A stretch of 19,031 nucleotides of DNA from an uncultured Candidatus Saccharibacteria bacterium. Lineage in GTDB: Bacteria; Patescibacteriota; Saccharimonadia; Saccharimonadales; Saccharimonadaceae. This document shows positions 7,009 through 12,977 of the stretch, in pieces (positions within the stretch are counted from its first letter, which is position 1; the number at the start of each line of letters is the position of its first letter). The position numbers were made by a program, and so were the translations under genes. The notes below the pieces were generated by a model. The model was not told the origin of the DNA. It saw only the letters and a list, made by a program, of their open reading frames with translations, and did no database searches. Location of the stretch: the NCBI GenBank assembly GCA_947097085.1, contig CAMUQR010000010.1, positions 1-19,031 of the forward strand, in the 5' to 3' direction.

Positions 7009-8301
7009 CTAAATAGCGGTATCAGCCTGGTGGTCGAAATATTCCACTCCACGCAAAATATCGGCCTTGACCTGGTCAAGTCGACTAATAAAATCATCCG
7101 GACGATAGCCCCTACCATAATAAATCACATTCGAGAGCTGGTTCATCATCCGAATTTGGTCAGCATCCAGGCTGGTTTTCATGGCATACACTGGCAACAT
7201 ATCAATCTCACCCGACGGCGTGCGATACAGTGCCAAGTCCTCACGGTGAATACCCGAGAACATCGGCCAACTGGTCATAACAGTGTGATGTTTCTGGGCA
7301 TAGTCCAGGCGCTTATTGAGTGTGTCGTCAGCTAACCGGCGCGAAGCCTTAATATCAATCGGCACCCAACATTGCTGATAATCACCGCGCGCCACTTGAT
7401 TAACTCGCGCCAAGCGGTAGCGATTACCATCATCACGACGATATTTAACCAGCAATTTGCAATCAATACCTCGTTGATCCTCCGCCACGGTCGATGGGTG
7501 ATATTCTATAGCTTTACCTAGATCAGTTAATTCAAACAATTGAGCAAAACAGCGCTCATTAATCGCACCGATCAGCGCCGTTTCAATCATCGCACGTCGA
7601 AACTCGGTATTTTTAGCGTTTAGAAAAACCAGCTGGCCATTTTTGTCACGCTTCTCAGGAAAATGCGTCAACAACACTGCCTCATCAATAAATTGCCATG
7701 CCGATTCTAGAGTAGGGAGTTCAGTCGGACGTCGTAACAACTCCTGAATCTGACGATTAAACTCAACTAATTTACCAATCAAACACTGTTTCAACTGACG
7801 ACGCTTCTCTGGACTGGATTTCATCGGTAAATCTTTGAGCGCCTGCTGATAGTCAGCTGGGTTGGTGAAAGCTTGTTTGAACTGCCGATGTTGCTGAGCA
7901 ATTTGTTTGCGAAAATTATAAAAATCATCAATCAGATAGATCACTGTTTCATCATCCAGCACTACTTCATCGACCGCAAAATCCGCCTCTTCCCGAGCCT
8001 TGGCCTGATCGACCAGCTGATTTTGACGCAAAAAATCATCAATTTGCTGATTAGAGATGAATTTTGCCCGATCCGTCTCGAGACAATTCTTGATTTTTTG
8101 AGCTTCTACTCCCAACACTAAATCACCAGCGATTCGAATCGATAAATCTTCCAGTGTGAAGCGTTCGACTCCTTCCAACTGACCCTCCGAGATACGTCGC
8201 GTGGCGTTAATAGCCGTTTCAGCCATAGCTCGCTGAAGACGCGAAGTCGACGCATCTGATTCATAGCCTGGTAAATGTTCAAATTGCGGTTGGGGGAGCA
8301 T
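7009..8301 (-). CDS. Unrecognised protein with a PD-(D/E)XK-like residue pattern
   Basis: 430 residues, no signal peptide or membrane helix. The first ~220 residues are highly helical and charged. The second half carries a pattern seen in PD-(D/E)XK nuclease folds: a helix with E249 (LIGAINERCF), then D280 in RGIDCKLLV (a beta strand), then D316-x-K318 in WVPIDIKAS (a second strand). Spacing and predicted secondary structure are compatible with this fold, but the overall family is not one I know, so nuclease function is a hypothesis. The start codon has no Shine-Dalgarno site. A good promoter (TTGACT, TGA-TACAAT) predicts a leader of about 30 nt. It is flanked on both sides by small independent genes in the same direction. 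Confidence 0.75.
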   Translation of the reverse strand: MLPQPQFEHLPGYESDASTSRLQRAMAETAINATRRISEGQLEGVERFTLEDLSIRIAGDLVLGVEAQKIKNCLETDRAKFISNQQIDDFLRQNQLVDQAKAREEADFAVDEVVLDDETVIYLIDDFYNFRKQIAQQHRQFKQAFTNPADYQQALKDLPMKSSPEKRRQLKQCLIGKLVEFNRQIQELLRRPTELPTLESAWQFIDEAVLLTHFPEKRDKNGQLVFLNAKNTEFRRAMIETALIGAINERCFAQLFELTDLGKAIEYHPSTVAEDQRGIDCKLLVKYRRDDGNRYRLARVNQVARGDYQQCWVPIDIKASRRLADDTLNKRLDYAQKHHTVMTSWPMFSGIHREDLALYRTPSGEIDMLPVYAMKTSLDADQIRMMNQLSNVIYYGRGYRPDDFISRLDQVKADILRGVEYFDHQADTAI

Positions 8302-8337
8302 ATTTTGAGGTGTTTATGTTAATTAAGATATACTCTA

Positions 8338-8366
8338 ATTGTATCATATTTATGCTTAAAAGTCAA
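8338..8366 (-). promoter_or_regulatory. Promoter of the 7009-8301 gene
   Basis: On the minus strand TTGACT (8366-8361), a 17-nt spacer, and TACAAT (8343-8338) with a TGA extension. This is one of the better -35/-10 pairs in the window. Predicted start near 8331. Confidence 0.65.
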
Positions 8367-8393
8367 TGTTCACGCGGGTCAGGTGAGTTAAAA

Positions 8394-8413
8394 AAGTCCG
8401 CTTAAGCGGACTT
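8394..8413 (-). terminator. Terminator that contains the stop codon of the 8402 gene
   Basis: A 20-bp perfect palindrome (AAGTCCGC-TTAA-GCGGACTT) is followed on the minus strand by a run of T. The last codons of the gene, AAG TCC GCT, form the left arm, and the TAA stop lies at the loop. Confidence 0.9.
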
Positions 8414-8629
8414 ACCAGGCCAGGGGACAATTCTCGCAAAATCATCGTGGCAATTTCTTAAAATTAAAAACTTACCTTCTTCGCCCTGCTGACAACCAAT
8501 GTAGTCATCACCTACATAATAGATATATGATTGATATTGATCGCCTGGCAATAATTTCATAATTACTTCTTGTATTGCCGGATTCAGTTTAGTAAACGGA
8601 CGACCAGGTACCTTGCATTCAATTTTCAT
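8402..8629 (-). CDS. Small hypothetical protein, 75 residues
   Basis: The ATG is preceded by AGGAGGGAAAA, a clear Shine-Dalgarno site, and a full promoter lies 50 nt upstream, so this is a real short gene. The product has no membrane helix. It begins KIECKVPGRPF, has a short helix (PAIQEVIMKLLPGDQ), then a beta-rich, aromatic stretch (YQSYIYYVGDDYIGC) and ends in IVPWPGKSA. Three cysteines (residues 5, 46 and 60) are spread out and do not form a recognisable metal site. No family is known to me. The terminator hairpin is built into its last codons. It lies just upstream of the 7009-8301 gene but is separately transcribed. Confidence 0.7.
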   Translation of the reverse strand: MKIECKVPGRPFTKLNPAIQEVIMKLLPGDQYQSYIYYVGDDYIGCQQGEEGKFLILRNCHDDFARIVPWPGKSA

Positions 8630-8678
8630 TTTTCCCTCCTACTAAAAAACATCCCAAAAAAGAACCATTAATTCTTTA

Positions 8679-8707
8679 ATTATACCATAAAAAATACTTT
8701 TTAGCAA
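8679..8707 (-). promoter_or_regulatory. Promoter of the 8402 gene
   Basis: On the minus strand TTGCTA (8707-8702), a 17-nt spacer, and TATAAT (8684-8679) with a TGG extension. The predicted leader is about 43 nt and carries the Shine-Dalgarno site. Confidence 0.75.
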
Positions 8708-8730
8708 AATAAGTGTAATATTCAGTTAAA

Positions 8731-8757
8731 TTAGCACTCAACACTTGTAAGTGCTAA
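8731..8757. promoter_or_regulatory. CIRCE operator (HrcA site) of groES-groEL
   Basis: TTAGCACTC, nine bases, then AAGTGCTAA. The consensus right arm is GAGTGCTAA, so there is a single mismatch. It overlaps the -35 of the groES promoter. HrcA is known to bind CIRCE and repress chaperonin genes until heat stress, so HrcA control is expected here. hrcA itself is not in the window. Confidence 0.93.
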
Positions 8758-8773
8758 TTATTTTGTATATAAT
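8745..8773 (+). promoter_or_regulatory. Promoter of groES-groEL
   Basis: TTGTAA (8745-8750), 17 nt, TATAAT (8768-8773). The -35 lies inside the right half of CIRCE, so bound HrcA would block polymerase. A leader of about 57 nt follows, ending in AAAGGAG before the groES ATG. Confidence 0.85.
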
Positions 8774-8836
8774 GATAATACTTGAGTTCATAATTAGCTC
8801 AAGATTTAATGAGTTTTTTAAATAAAGGAGTAGGGA

Positions 8837-9109
8837 ATGACACCAATTCGACCACTTGGCGATAAAATTGTCGCCATTAAACCTAATGCTAAACCTCAAA
8901 CTGCCAGCGGGATTTATCTGCCAGACAGCGCCCAGGAAAAATCCGTTGCAGTCCGCGTAGTAGCAGTTGGACCAGAGGTCAAAGCCATCAAAAAAGACGA
9001 TTTCATCGTCTATAAAGAATATACCACCACTGATTTAAAAATTAATAACCAAGAATATCTAATCCTCAAAGAAGAAGATGTCTTGGCGATTATGGAAGGA
9101 GAAAAATAA
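8837..9109 (+). CDS. groES: Co-chaperonin GroES (Hsp10)
   Basis: 90 residues, slightly shorter than the usual 95-97. GroES caps the GroEL barrel during ATP-driven protein folding in the cytoplasm. The N-terminus IRPLGDKIVAIK matches the family. The mobile loop that grips GroEL is KPQTASGIYLP (about 18-28), and VVAVGP and a GD-like turn (KKDDFIVYK) follow. The C-terminus ILKEEDVLAIMEG is typical. An AAAGGAG Shine-Dalgarno site lies 6 nt before the ATG. The TAA overlaps the groEL start in a TAATG junction. Expression should be heat-induced through the CIRCE operator upstream. Confidence 0.97.
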   Translation: MTPIRPLGDKIVAIKPNAKPQTASGIYLPDSAQEKSVAVRVVAVGPEVKAIKKDDFIVYKEYTTTDLKINNQEYLILKEEDVLAIMEGEK

Positions 9110-10743
9110 TGGCTAAAAAGATTTTTTATGGACAAGAAGCTCGTGAGCGAGTACTGGCCGGAGCAGAGCAACTCTACGAAGCTGTGAAGGTCACTTTTGG
9201 ACCAAAAGGTGGCAATGCCGTCATCGCTAAAGAATACGGCGGTCCAATTATCACGCACGACGGCGTAACTGTTGCGGAAAATATCGTGTTGCGCGATGAC
9301 AAAGAAGAGTTTTTGGGACAAAAAGTCGGTGCTGAGTTAATCAAACAAGCCGCTTCGAAGCTCAACAAAAAAGCCGGTGATGGCACCACTACTGTCACGG
9401 TTTTAACTTATCATATTTTAAAAGAAGCTAATAAGTTAATCGCGGCTGGCTACAACCCACAGGAATTACGCGTTGGTATTGAAAAAGCTGGGGCTGAAAT
9501 CGTCGCCAAACTAACCAAACAGGCTGAATCAATCGAAGGTAATAACGCTAAAGTTGCTGAAGTAGCCACGATTAGCGCTAGTAACCAAGAAATTGGCGAC
9601 TTAATCGCTGAAGTTATTGCCAAAATCGGTAAAGACGGCGTGGTCACTGTTGAACCAGGACAGAGCCTGGCAATGGAGAGTGAGGTAGTTGAAGGTTACT
9701 CACTGGACAAGGGTTTTGCCAGTCCGTTCTTCGTGACTGATCCTGCTCGTCAAGAGGCGGTTTATACCAAGCCCGACATTTTAATCACTGATCAAAAAAT
9801 TGCCTCAGTCCAAGAATTCGTGCCGTTTCTCGAAAAACTCGCCCAAGCCGGCAAAAAAGATTTAGTAATTATCGCTGATGAAGTTGAAGGCGAAGCGCTC
9901 AGTGTACTAGTTCTCAATAAGCTCAAAGGCGTCTTTAACACTGTCGTGATTAAAGCTCCAGCTTTTGGCGATAAACGCAAGGCTATCATGGAAGATTTAG
10001 CGATTTTGACTGGTGCAACCGTTGTTTCAAAAGAGCAGGGGTTAACTTTTGAGAACGTCGGTCTCGAAGTGCTTGGTTCAGCTCGCAAAGTAATTGTCAC
10101 CAAAGACGATTCGACAATTATCGAAGGCGCTGGTAGCCAACAAGCTGTCAAGAACCGCATTAAAGAACTGATGATTTGGGCTGACAACACTCCGCACGCT
10201 TATGAAAAAGACCAGTTCAAAGCTCGCCAAGCCAGCCTCGAAGGTAAAGTCGCAGTGATTAAAGTTGGTGGTGCGACCGAAACCGAAATTGACGAGAAAA
10301 AATATCGTGTTGACGACGCTGTCGCCGCTACCAAAGCTGCACTAGCTGAAGGTATTGTCGCTGGCGGTGGCGTAACCTTAATTAACCTCACATCTCAGCT
10401 AAAAATTAGTGGTTCTGATGCCGAAAAAGCCGGTCGCCAAGTCTTACAAACTGCATTGAAACAACCGTTTATGCAAATTATGAAAAACGCTGGTCTGAAT
10501 GCTGATGCTCTCCTGGCTAAAGTTGAAGATGCTAAGGACGGGCAGGGAATTAACGTCATGCAACCCGAAGCCGGTCTAGTCGATCTCAAACAAGCTGGCG
10601 TGGTTGACCCAGTACGTGTCACCAAGGAAGCAATTCTTAACTCAGTTTCTATCGCTGCTACCGCCATCACCATGGGCGCTCTAGTCGTCGAACTGCCAGA
10701 AGAAAAACCAGCCCCTGATATGTCTGGCATGGGTATGATGTAG
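9109..10743 (+). CDS. groEL: Chaperonin GroEL (Hsp60)
   Basis: 544 residues, normal length. GroEL forms the double-ring barrel that folds proteins with GroES and ATP. Visible landmarks are the ATP-site VTFGPKG near residues 28-34, GDGTTT at 90-95 with the catalytic aspartate region, the apical domain in the middle, VDDAVAATKAAL with the hydrolytic Asp, and EGIVAGGG. The C-terminal tail ends MSGMGMM, a short version of the usual GGM repeats. The canonical RN after GPKG is GN here. It is translationally coupled to groES and followed by two hairpin terminators. Confidence 0.98.
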   Translation: MAKKIFYGQEARERVLAGAEQLYEAVKVTFGPKGGNAVIAKEYGGPIITHDGVTVAENIVLRDDKEEFLGQKVGAELIKQAASKLNKKAGDGTTTVTVLTYHILKEANKLIAAGYNPQELRVGIEKAGAEIVAKLTKQAESIEGNNAKVAEVATISASNQEIGDLIAEVIAKIGKDGVVTVEPGQSLAMESEVVEGYSLDKGFASPFFVTDPARQEAVYTKPDILITDQKIASVQEFVPFLEKLAQAGKKDLVIIADEVEGEALSVLVLNKLKGVFNTVVIKAPAFGDKRKAIMEDLAILTGATVVSKEQGLTFENVGLEVLGSARKVIVTKDDSTIIEGAGSQQAVKNRIKELMIWADNTPHAYEKDQFKARQASLEGKVAVIKVGGATETEIDEKKYRVDDAVAATKAALAEGIVAGGGVTLINLTSQLKISGSDAEKAGRQVLQTALKQPFMQIMKNAGLNADALLAKVEDAKDGQGINVMQPEAGLVDLKQAGVVDPVRVTKEAILNSVSIAATAITMGALVVELPEEKPAPDMSGMGMM

Positions 10744-10776
10744 GTTATTACAAAACTAAAACTACTCATCTACGTT

Positions 10777-10809
10777 AAAATCACTCGCTTAACCACAGCG
10801 GGTGATTTT
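10777..10809 (+). terminator. Terminator of groES-groEL
   Basis: A 12-bp stem, AAAATCACTCGC with GCGGGTGATTTT (one G-T pair), surrounds a 9-nt loop. It begins 34 nt after the groEL stop and ends in a T-rich tail. Confidence 0.85.
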
Positions 10810-10821
10810 ATTTCATCAACT

Positions 10822-10853
10822 AAAAACAGAAGGCGGGTGGACCTTCTGTTTTT
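10822..10853. terminator. Second, bidirectional terminator after groEL
   Basis: A 12-bp stem, AAAAACAGAAGG with CCTTCTGTTTTT, surrounds an 8-nt loop. It is followed by further T on the plus strand and by A/T on the other, so it can also end the convergent minus-strand gene at 10876. Confidence 0.9.
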
Positions 10854-10875
10854 TTTCATTGAAATGAAAGCTTAA

Positions 10876-11751
10876 TTAAACTTTGTGTTTGAAATAATCA
10901 GTTTCTTTAATCACATCAAGTAAGGCTTGAGCGCGACGAGCTTCGTTATGAATTTGGCGAGCCGCCTCGTACGCTCGAGGCAATAGTGATTCATCATCAG
11001 TTTCACGAATTAATAATAGTAGTACATCAAACGATTCTTCATCATTTAGTTCGACTTTATCAACAATCGGACGCAAATCACGCAAGGCTTTTTGGCGTAA
11101 ATCGTCAAGTGAGTTACTATTTGACTCATTCATTATGTTCGCAGATGCTTCCATCGCCGGTGTAGTTGACGCTTCAGTAATCGGCGCTTCAATAACTGTA
11201 GACTCAGTAACTGATTCTTCTGTCTCAGCTACCGGCTCAACTGGCGTTTCAACCGTCGACGTAGCGTTTGTGGCATTTTCAGCATCGGCCACGCTAGCGG
11301 AAATTTGTTGGTTCATCGCTTCTAATTCTTGATCTAAATCAACCACTGGCTCGGTTTCCTCGGTTGTTCTCGGTGATGACTTCACGTTAGAAATCATTGG
11401 TGTCGCTTCAGCCGTCTGATTGTCCGTTGTTGGCACTTCAGCAGGTTGAAAATCCGCCATCACTGGCTCAGCCTGAGCCGACACTTCTTCTTCGACTTTT
11501 TCGAAAGCCACATCGGTTGTAGGTTCAGTCGTAGTTGTTTCCGCAGTCGTTTCTTCATTCATCGCGCGCTCTAAATCAGCCGCCAAATTATCATTATTGG
11601 CATTGACTTGGTTGTTAATATCAGCCAACACCTTCGCCAATTCTTGATCATCTTGCATCTGATCATCGTTCGGCGTCACGGCTTGATTCGCCGGCATAAC
11701 AACTGATGGGTTATCATCAGTTGGAGCCTTAGGAGAAGTCTTAAAAATCAT
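10876..11751 (-). CDS. Acidic low-complexity protein with a conserved-looking C-terminal helical domain
   Basis: 291 residues. Residues ~1-210 are disordered in appearance: very rich in Glu, Thr, Ala, Val and Pro, almost without aromatic residues, with repeated themes such as ETTTAE, PVEPVAE and ITEAST. Two short helical islands occur (about 36-66 and 139-155, DLDQELEAMNQQIS). From about residue 214 (SLDDLRQKALRDLRPIVDKV) the sequence becomes a compact, helical domain of about 75 residues ending in DYFKHKV. No signal peptide or membrane helix is present. I do not recognise the family; a flexible acidic arm attached to a binding domain suggests a scaffold or partner-binding role, which is inference. 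A GGGTGG Shine-Dalgarno-like site precedes the ATG. Confidence 0.75.
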   Translation of the reverse strand: MIFKTSPKAPTDDNPSVVMPANQAVTPNDDQMQDDQELAKVLADINNQVNANNDNLAADLERAMNEETTAETTTTEPTTDVAFEKVEEEVSAQAEPVMADFQPAEVPTTDNQTAEATPMISNVKSSPRTTEETEPVVDLDQELEAMNQQISASVADAENATNATSTVETPVEPVAETEESVTESTVIEAPITEASTTPAMEASANIMNESNSNSLDDLRQKALRDLRPIVDKVELNDEESFDVLLLLIRETDDESLLPRAYEAARQIHNEARRAQALLDVIKETDYFKHKV

Positions 11752-11775
11752 TATCCACCCTTTAAGTTTTAATTT

Positions 11776-11784
11776 ATAATACCA
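11776..11784 (-). promoter_or_regulatory. Extended -10 promoter of the 10876-11751 gene
   Basis: The minus strand reads TGG-TATTAT, predicting a leader of about 18 nt that includes the Shine-Dalgarno-like site. The -35 is unclear. The AT-rich gap of under 80 bp is shared with the divergent 11830 gene, whose own -10 is less clear. Confidence 0.5.
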
Positions 11785-11829
11785 TACTGTATTATATTAG
11801 CATAATAATTATAAAAATAAAAGGATTTT

Positions 11830-12621
11830 ATGCTTGACGACCTAAATCAATTAAACCAATTCGGCGTAGAAATCGCTTGGCGTCGCCTGCAGGCCATTTT
11901 CAAATCGGATTTTTTAGCCAATACGCCAGATTTTAGCGGGCTAAAAGTGGTTTTTTACGGGAAACAACCAAGCTTAGGTTTAAAAATTGGCTTGGAATGG
12001 GCAAGTGATCGTGATTTTCATTGGGAACAGAGTTCAGAATCAAAAATAATTATTGATGATGAAACTTATCCACTGCCCGAGGTGAGTGAACTTCGCGACT
12101 GGCATGATTTATTACTTGTGATGAAAATCGCTGGCGTTGATCTTTATGATACTTTACAGGAGTTAAAAACCATTATTAATCAACTCGCACCAAGCACACC
12201 AACCGTTGATAATCAAGCCAAACAGCTTGCACTTTATCTCGCCGGCAAGATCAGTCTCGTGTTTAGCCCGGAACAAACTCGGGGAGTGGGTGAGTTTTGG
12301 CGTCATTGCCTCGAGTCACAAGCGCATAATTTATGTTTTAATCAGACGATTACCGATCTTAATTTTGCTGGTTGGAGTTCGCATCCCGTCGAAAAACCAT
12401 TTGGTGTGCTCGATTTAATCCCAACTGAGCTTGACCAGGCGACTGATATGGCTTTTGCGCGCAAAAATCGCCAACTCTCGGGCAAAATGCCCGCTTCACG
12501 CCAATTACGACTTCACACCAACAATCCGACCAATCAGCTCCTCGAGATGATGCTCTTAGCCGAAGCTACTAGTTTTTATCTAGCATGCCTCAATAAGCAA
12601 TCACTCAAAACCCCAAATTAA
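11830..12621 (+). CDS. Protein resembling the C-terminal SIS domain of bifunctional phosphoglucose/phosphomannose isomerase
   Basis: 263 residues. The second half (about 130-260) recalls the bact-PGI_C family: AKQLALYLAGKISLVF, then FWRHCLESQAHNLCFN, then ITDLNFAGW where the family has LPExNHNxxxGW, and near the end LEMMLLAEATSFYLACLNK. The residues around the usual active-site histidine (ELNHNE) are not kept, so it may be inactive or have another role. The N-terminal half has a short beta-alpha region (LKVVFYGKQPSLGLKIG) that does not show a clear SIS domain 1. An AAAAGGA Shine-Dalgarno site lies 4-5 nt before the ATG. It is divergent from the acidic protein gene and next to tRNA-Ser. The family call is tentative; the gene itself is solid. 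Confidence 0.7.
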   Translation: MLDDLNQLNQFGVEIAWRRLQAIFKSDFLANTPDFSGLKVVFYGKQPSLGLKIGLEWASDRDFHWEQSSESKIIIDDETYPLPEVSELRDWHDLLLVMKIAGVDLYDTLQELKTIINQLAPSTPTVDNQAKQLALYLAGKISLVFSPEQTRGVGEFWRHCLESQAHNLCFNQTITDLNFAGWSSHPVEKPFGVLDLIPTELDQATDMAFARKNRQLSGKMPASRQLRLHTNNPTNQLLEMMLLAEATSFYLACLNKQSLKTPN

Positions 12622-12627
12622 CAAAAC

Positions 12628-12656
12628 TTGCGATTTAGCGGGTTTTTTGGTAAAAT
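12628..12656 (+). promoter_or_regulatory. Promoter in front of the tRNA-Ser region
   Basis: TTGCGA (12628-12633), 17 nt, TAAAAT (12651-12656) with a TGG extension. The predicted start near 12663 is 16 nt before the broken tRNA copy, so the transcript would contain the broken half first and the intact tRNA-Ser afterwards. Confidence 0.75.
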
Positions 12657-12679
12657 AAGTAAGTTATTTAACAAAAAGT

Positions 12680-12715
12680 GGAGAGGTGGCCGAGTGGTTG
12701 AAGGCACCGGTCTTG
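12680..12715 (+). pseudogene. Truncated tRNA-Ser: 5' half only
   Basis: This copy has the acceptor 5' strand GGAGAGG, the whole D arm and the 5' side of the anticodon arm up to CTTG, then diverges. No 3' anticodon strand, variable arm, T arm (GGTTCGAATCC) or CCTCTCC acceptor strand follows before the second copy starts. It therefore cannot make a tRNA by itself. It lies directly behind the best promoter of the region. Confidence 0.9.
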
Positions 12716-12820
12716 GACGTAGTGTTGCTCTTAAAGCAACCAAACGGGCGACAAGACTGGTCAAGTCTTGTCCAGCCGGTTTTCCGCAGAAATGATATTT
12801 TTTGTTAATAATGAGCGAGA
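12716..12820 (+). other. Structured insert between the two tRNA-Ser 5' halves
   Basis: It holds a 6-bp hairpin (GTTGCT/AGCAAC, 12724-12740) and a 9-bp hairpin (GACAAGACT/AGTCTTGTC, 12750-12772). CAAGACTGGT at 12752-12761 can pair with ACCGGTCTTG of either tRNA copy (one G-U). GCCGGTTTTC at 12775-12784 is the exact complement of GAAAACCGGC in the anticodon arm of the intact tRNA. So the insert contains antisense pieces of both sides of the anticodon arm. No coding potential is evident. Confidence 0.7.
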
Positions 12821-12821
12821 T

Positions 12822-12909
12822 GGAGAGGTGGCCGAGTGGTTGAAGGCACCGGTCTTGAAAACCGGCATGCGGCAACGTATCGTGGGTTCGAATCCCACCC
12901 TCTCCGCCA
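12822..12909 (+). tRNA. tRNA-Ser, anticodon TGA, CCA encoded
   Basis: 88 nt with a complete class II cloverleaf. The acceptor stem GGAGAGG pairs with CCTCTCC. The anticodon stem CCGGT/ACCGG surrounds the loop CTTGAAA with anticodon TGA at 12856-12858. A long variable arm follows, then the T arm GTGGG-TTCGAAT-CCCAC. The discriminator is G, as expected for serine, and CCA is encoded. It reads UCA and other UCN codons. Its own upstream DNA has no clear promoter, so it is probably transcribed from 12628-12656 through the broken copy. Confidence 0.97.
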
Positions 12910-12918
12910 AATAAAGAT

Positions 12919-12934
12919 CCGACCAACTGGTCGG
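12919..12934 (+). terminator. Terminator of tRNA-Ser
   Basis: A CCGACC/GGTCGG stem with loop AACT is followed by CTTTTTATTTG. It begins 10 nt after the CCA end. Confidence 0.9.
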
Positions 12935-12957
12935 CTTTTTATTTGTTTAACAAAAAA

Positions 12958-12975
12958 GAGGCAAGCCACCGCCTC
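12958..12975 (-). terminator. Terminator of comFC
   Basis: On the minus strand GAGGC, an 8-nt loop and GCCTC are followed by TTTTTTG, three bases beyond the comFC stop codon. Confidence 0.8.
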
Positions 12976-12977
12976 AT

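Larger units (their letters stand above)
12679..12857 (+). repeat. Direct repeat of the 5' half of tRNA-Ser (37 bp, twice) around a 105-bp insert
   Basis: The 37 bases at 12679-12715 are identical to 12821-12857, offset by 142 bp. Identity ends abruptly inside the anticodon on one side and one base before the tRNA on the other. Removing one repeat and the 105-bp insert would restore a single normal tRNA-Ser behind the promoter at 12628-12656. Confidence 0.95.

Noticed and set aside
9174..10769. Several open frames antisense to groEL
   Set aside because: They mirror the codon structure of a highly conserved gene and have no start signals; groEL itself explains the region.
12680..12909. A group I intron interrupting tRNA-Ser at the anticodon
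   Set aside because: The tRNA half upstream is followed by a complete second tRNA, not by a lone 3' exon. The insert of 105 nt is too short and shows no group I core motifs.
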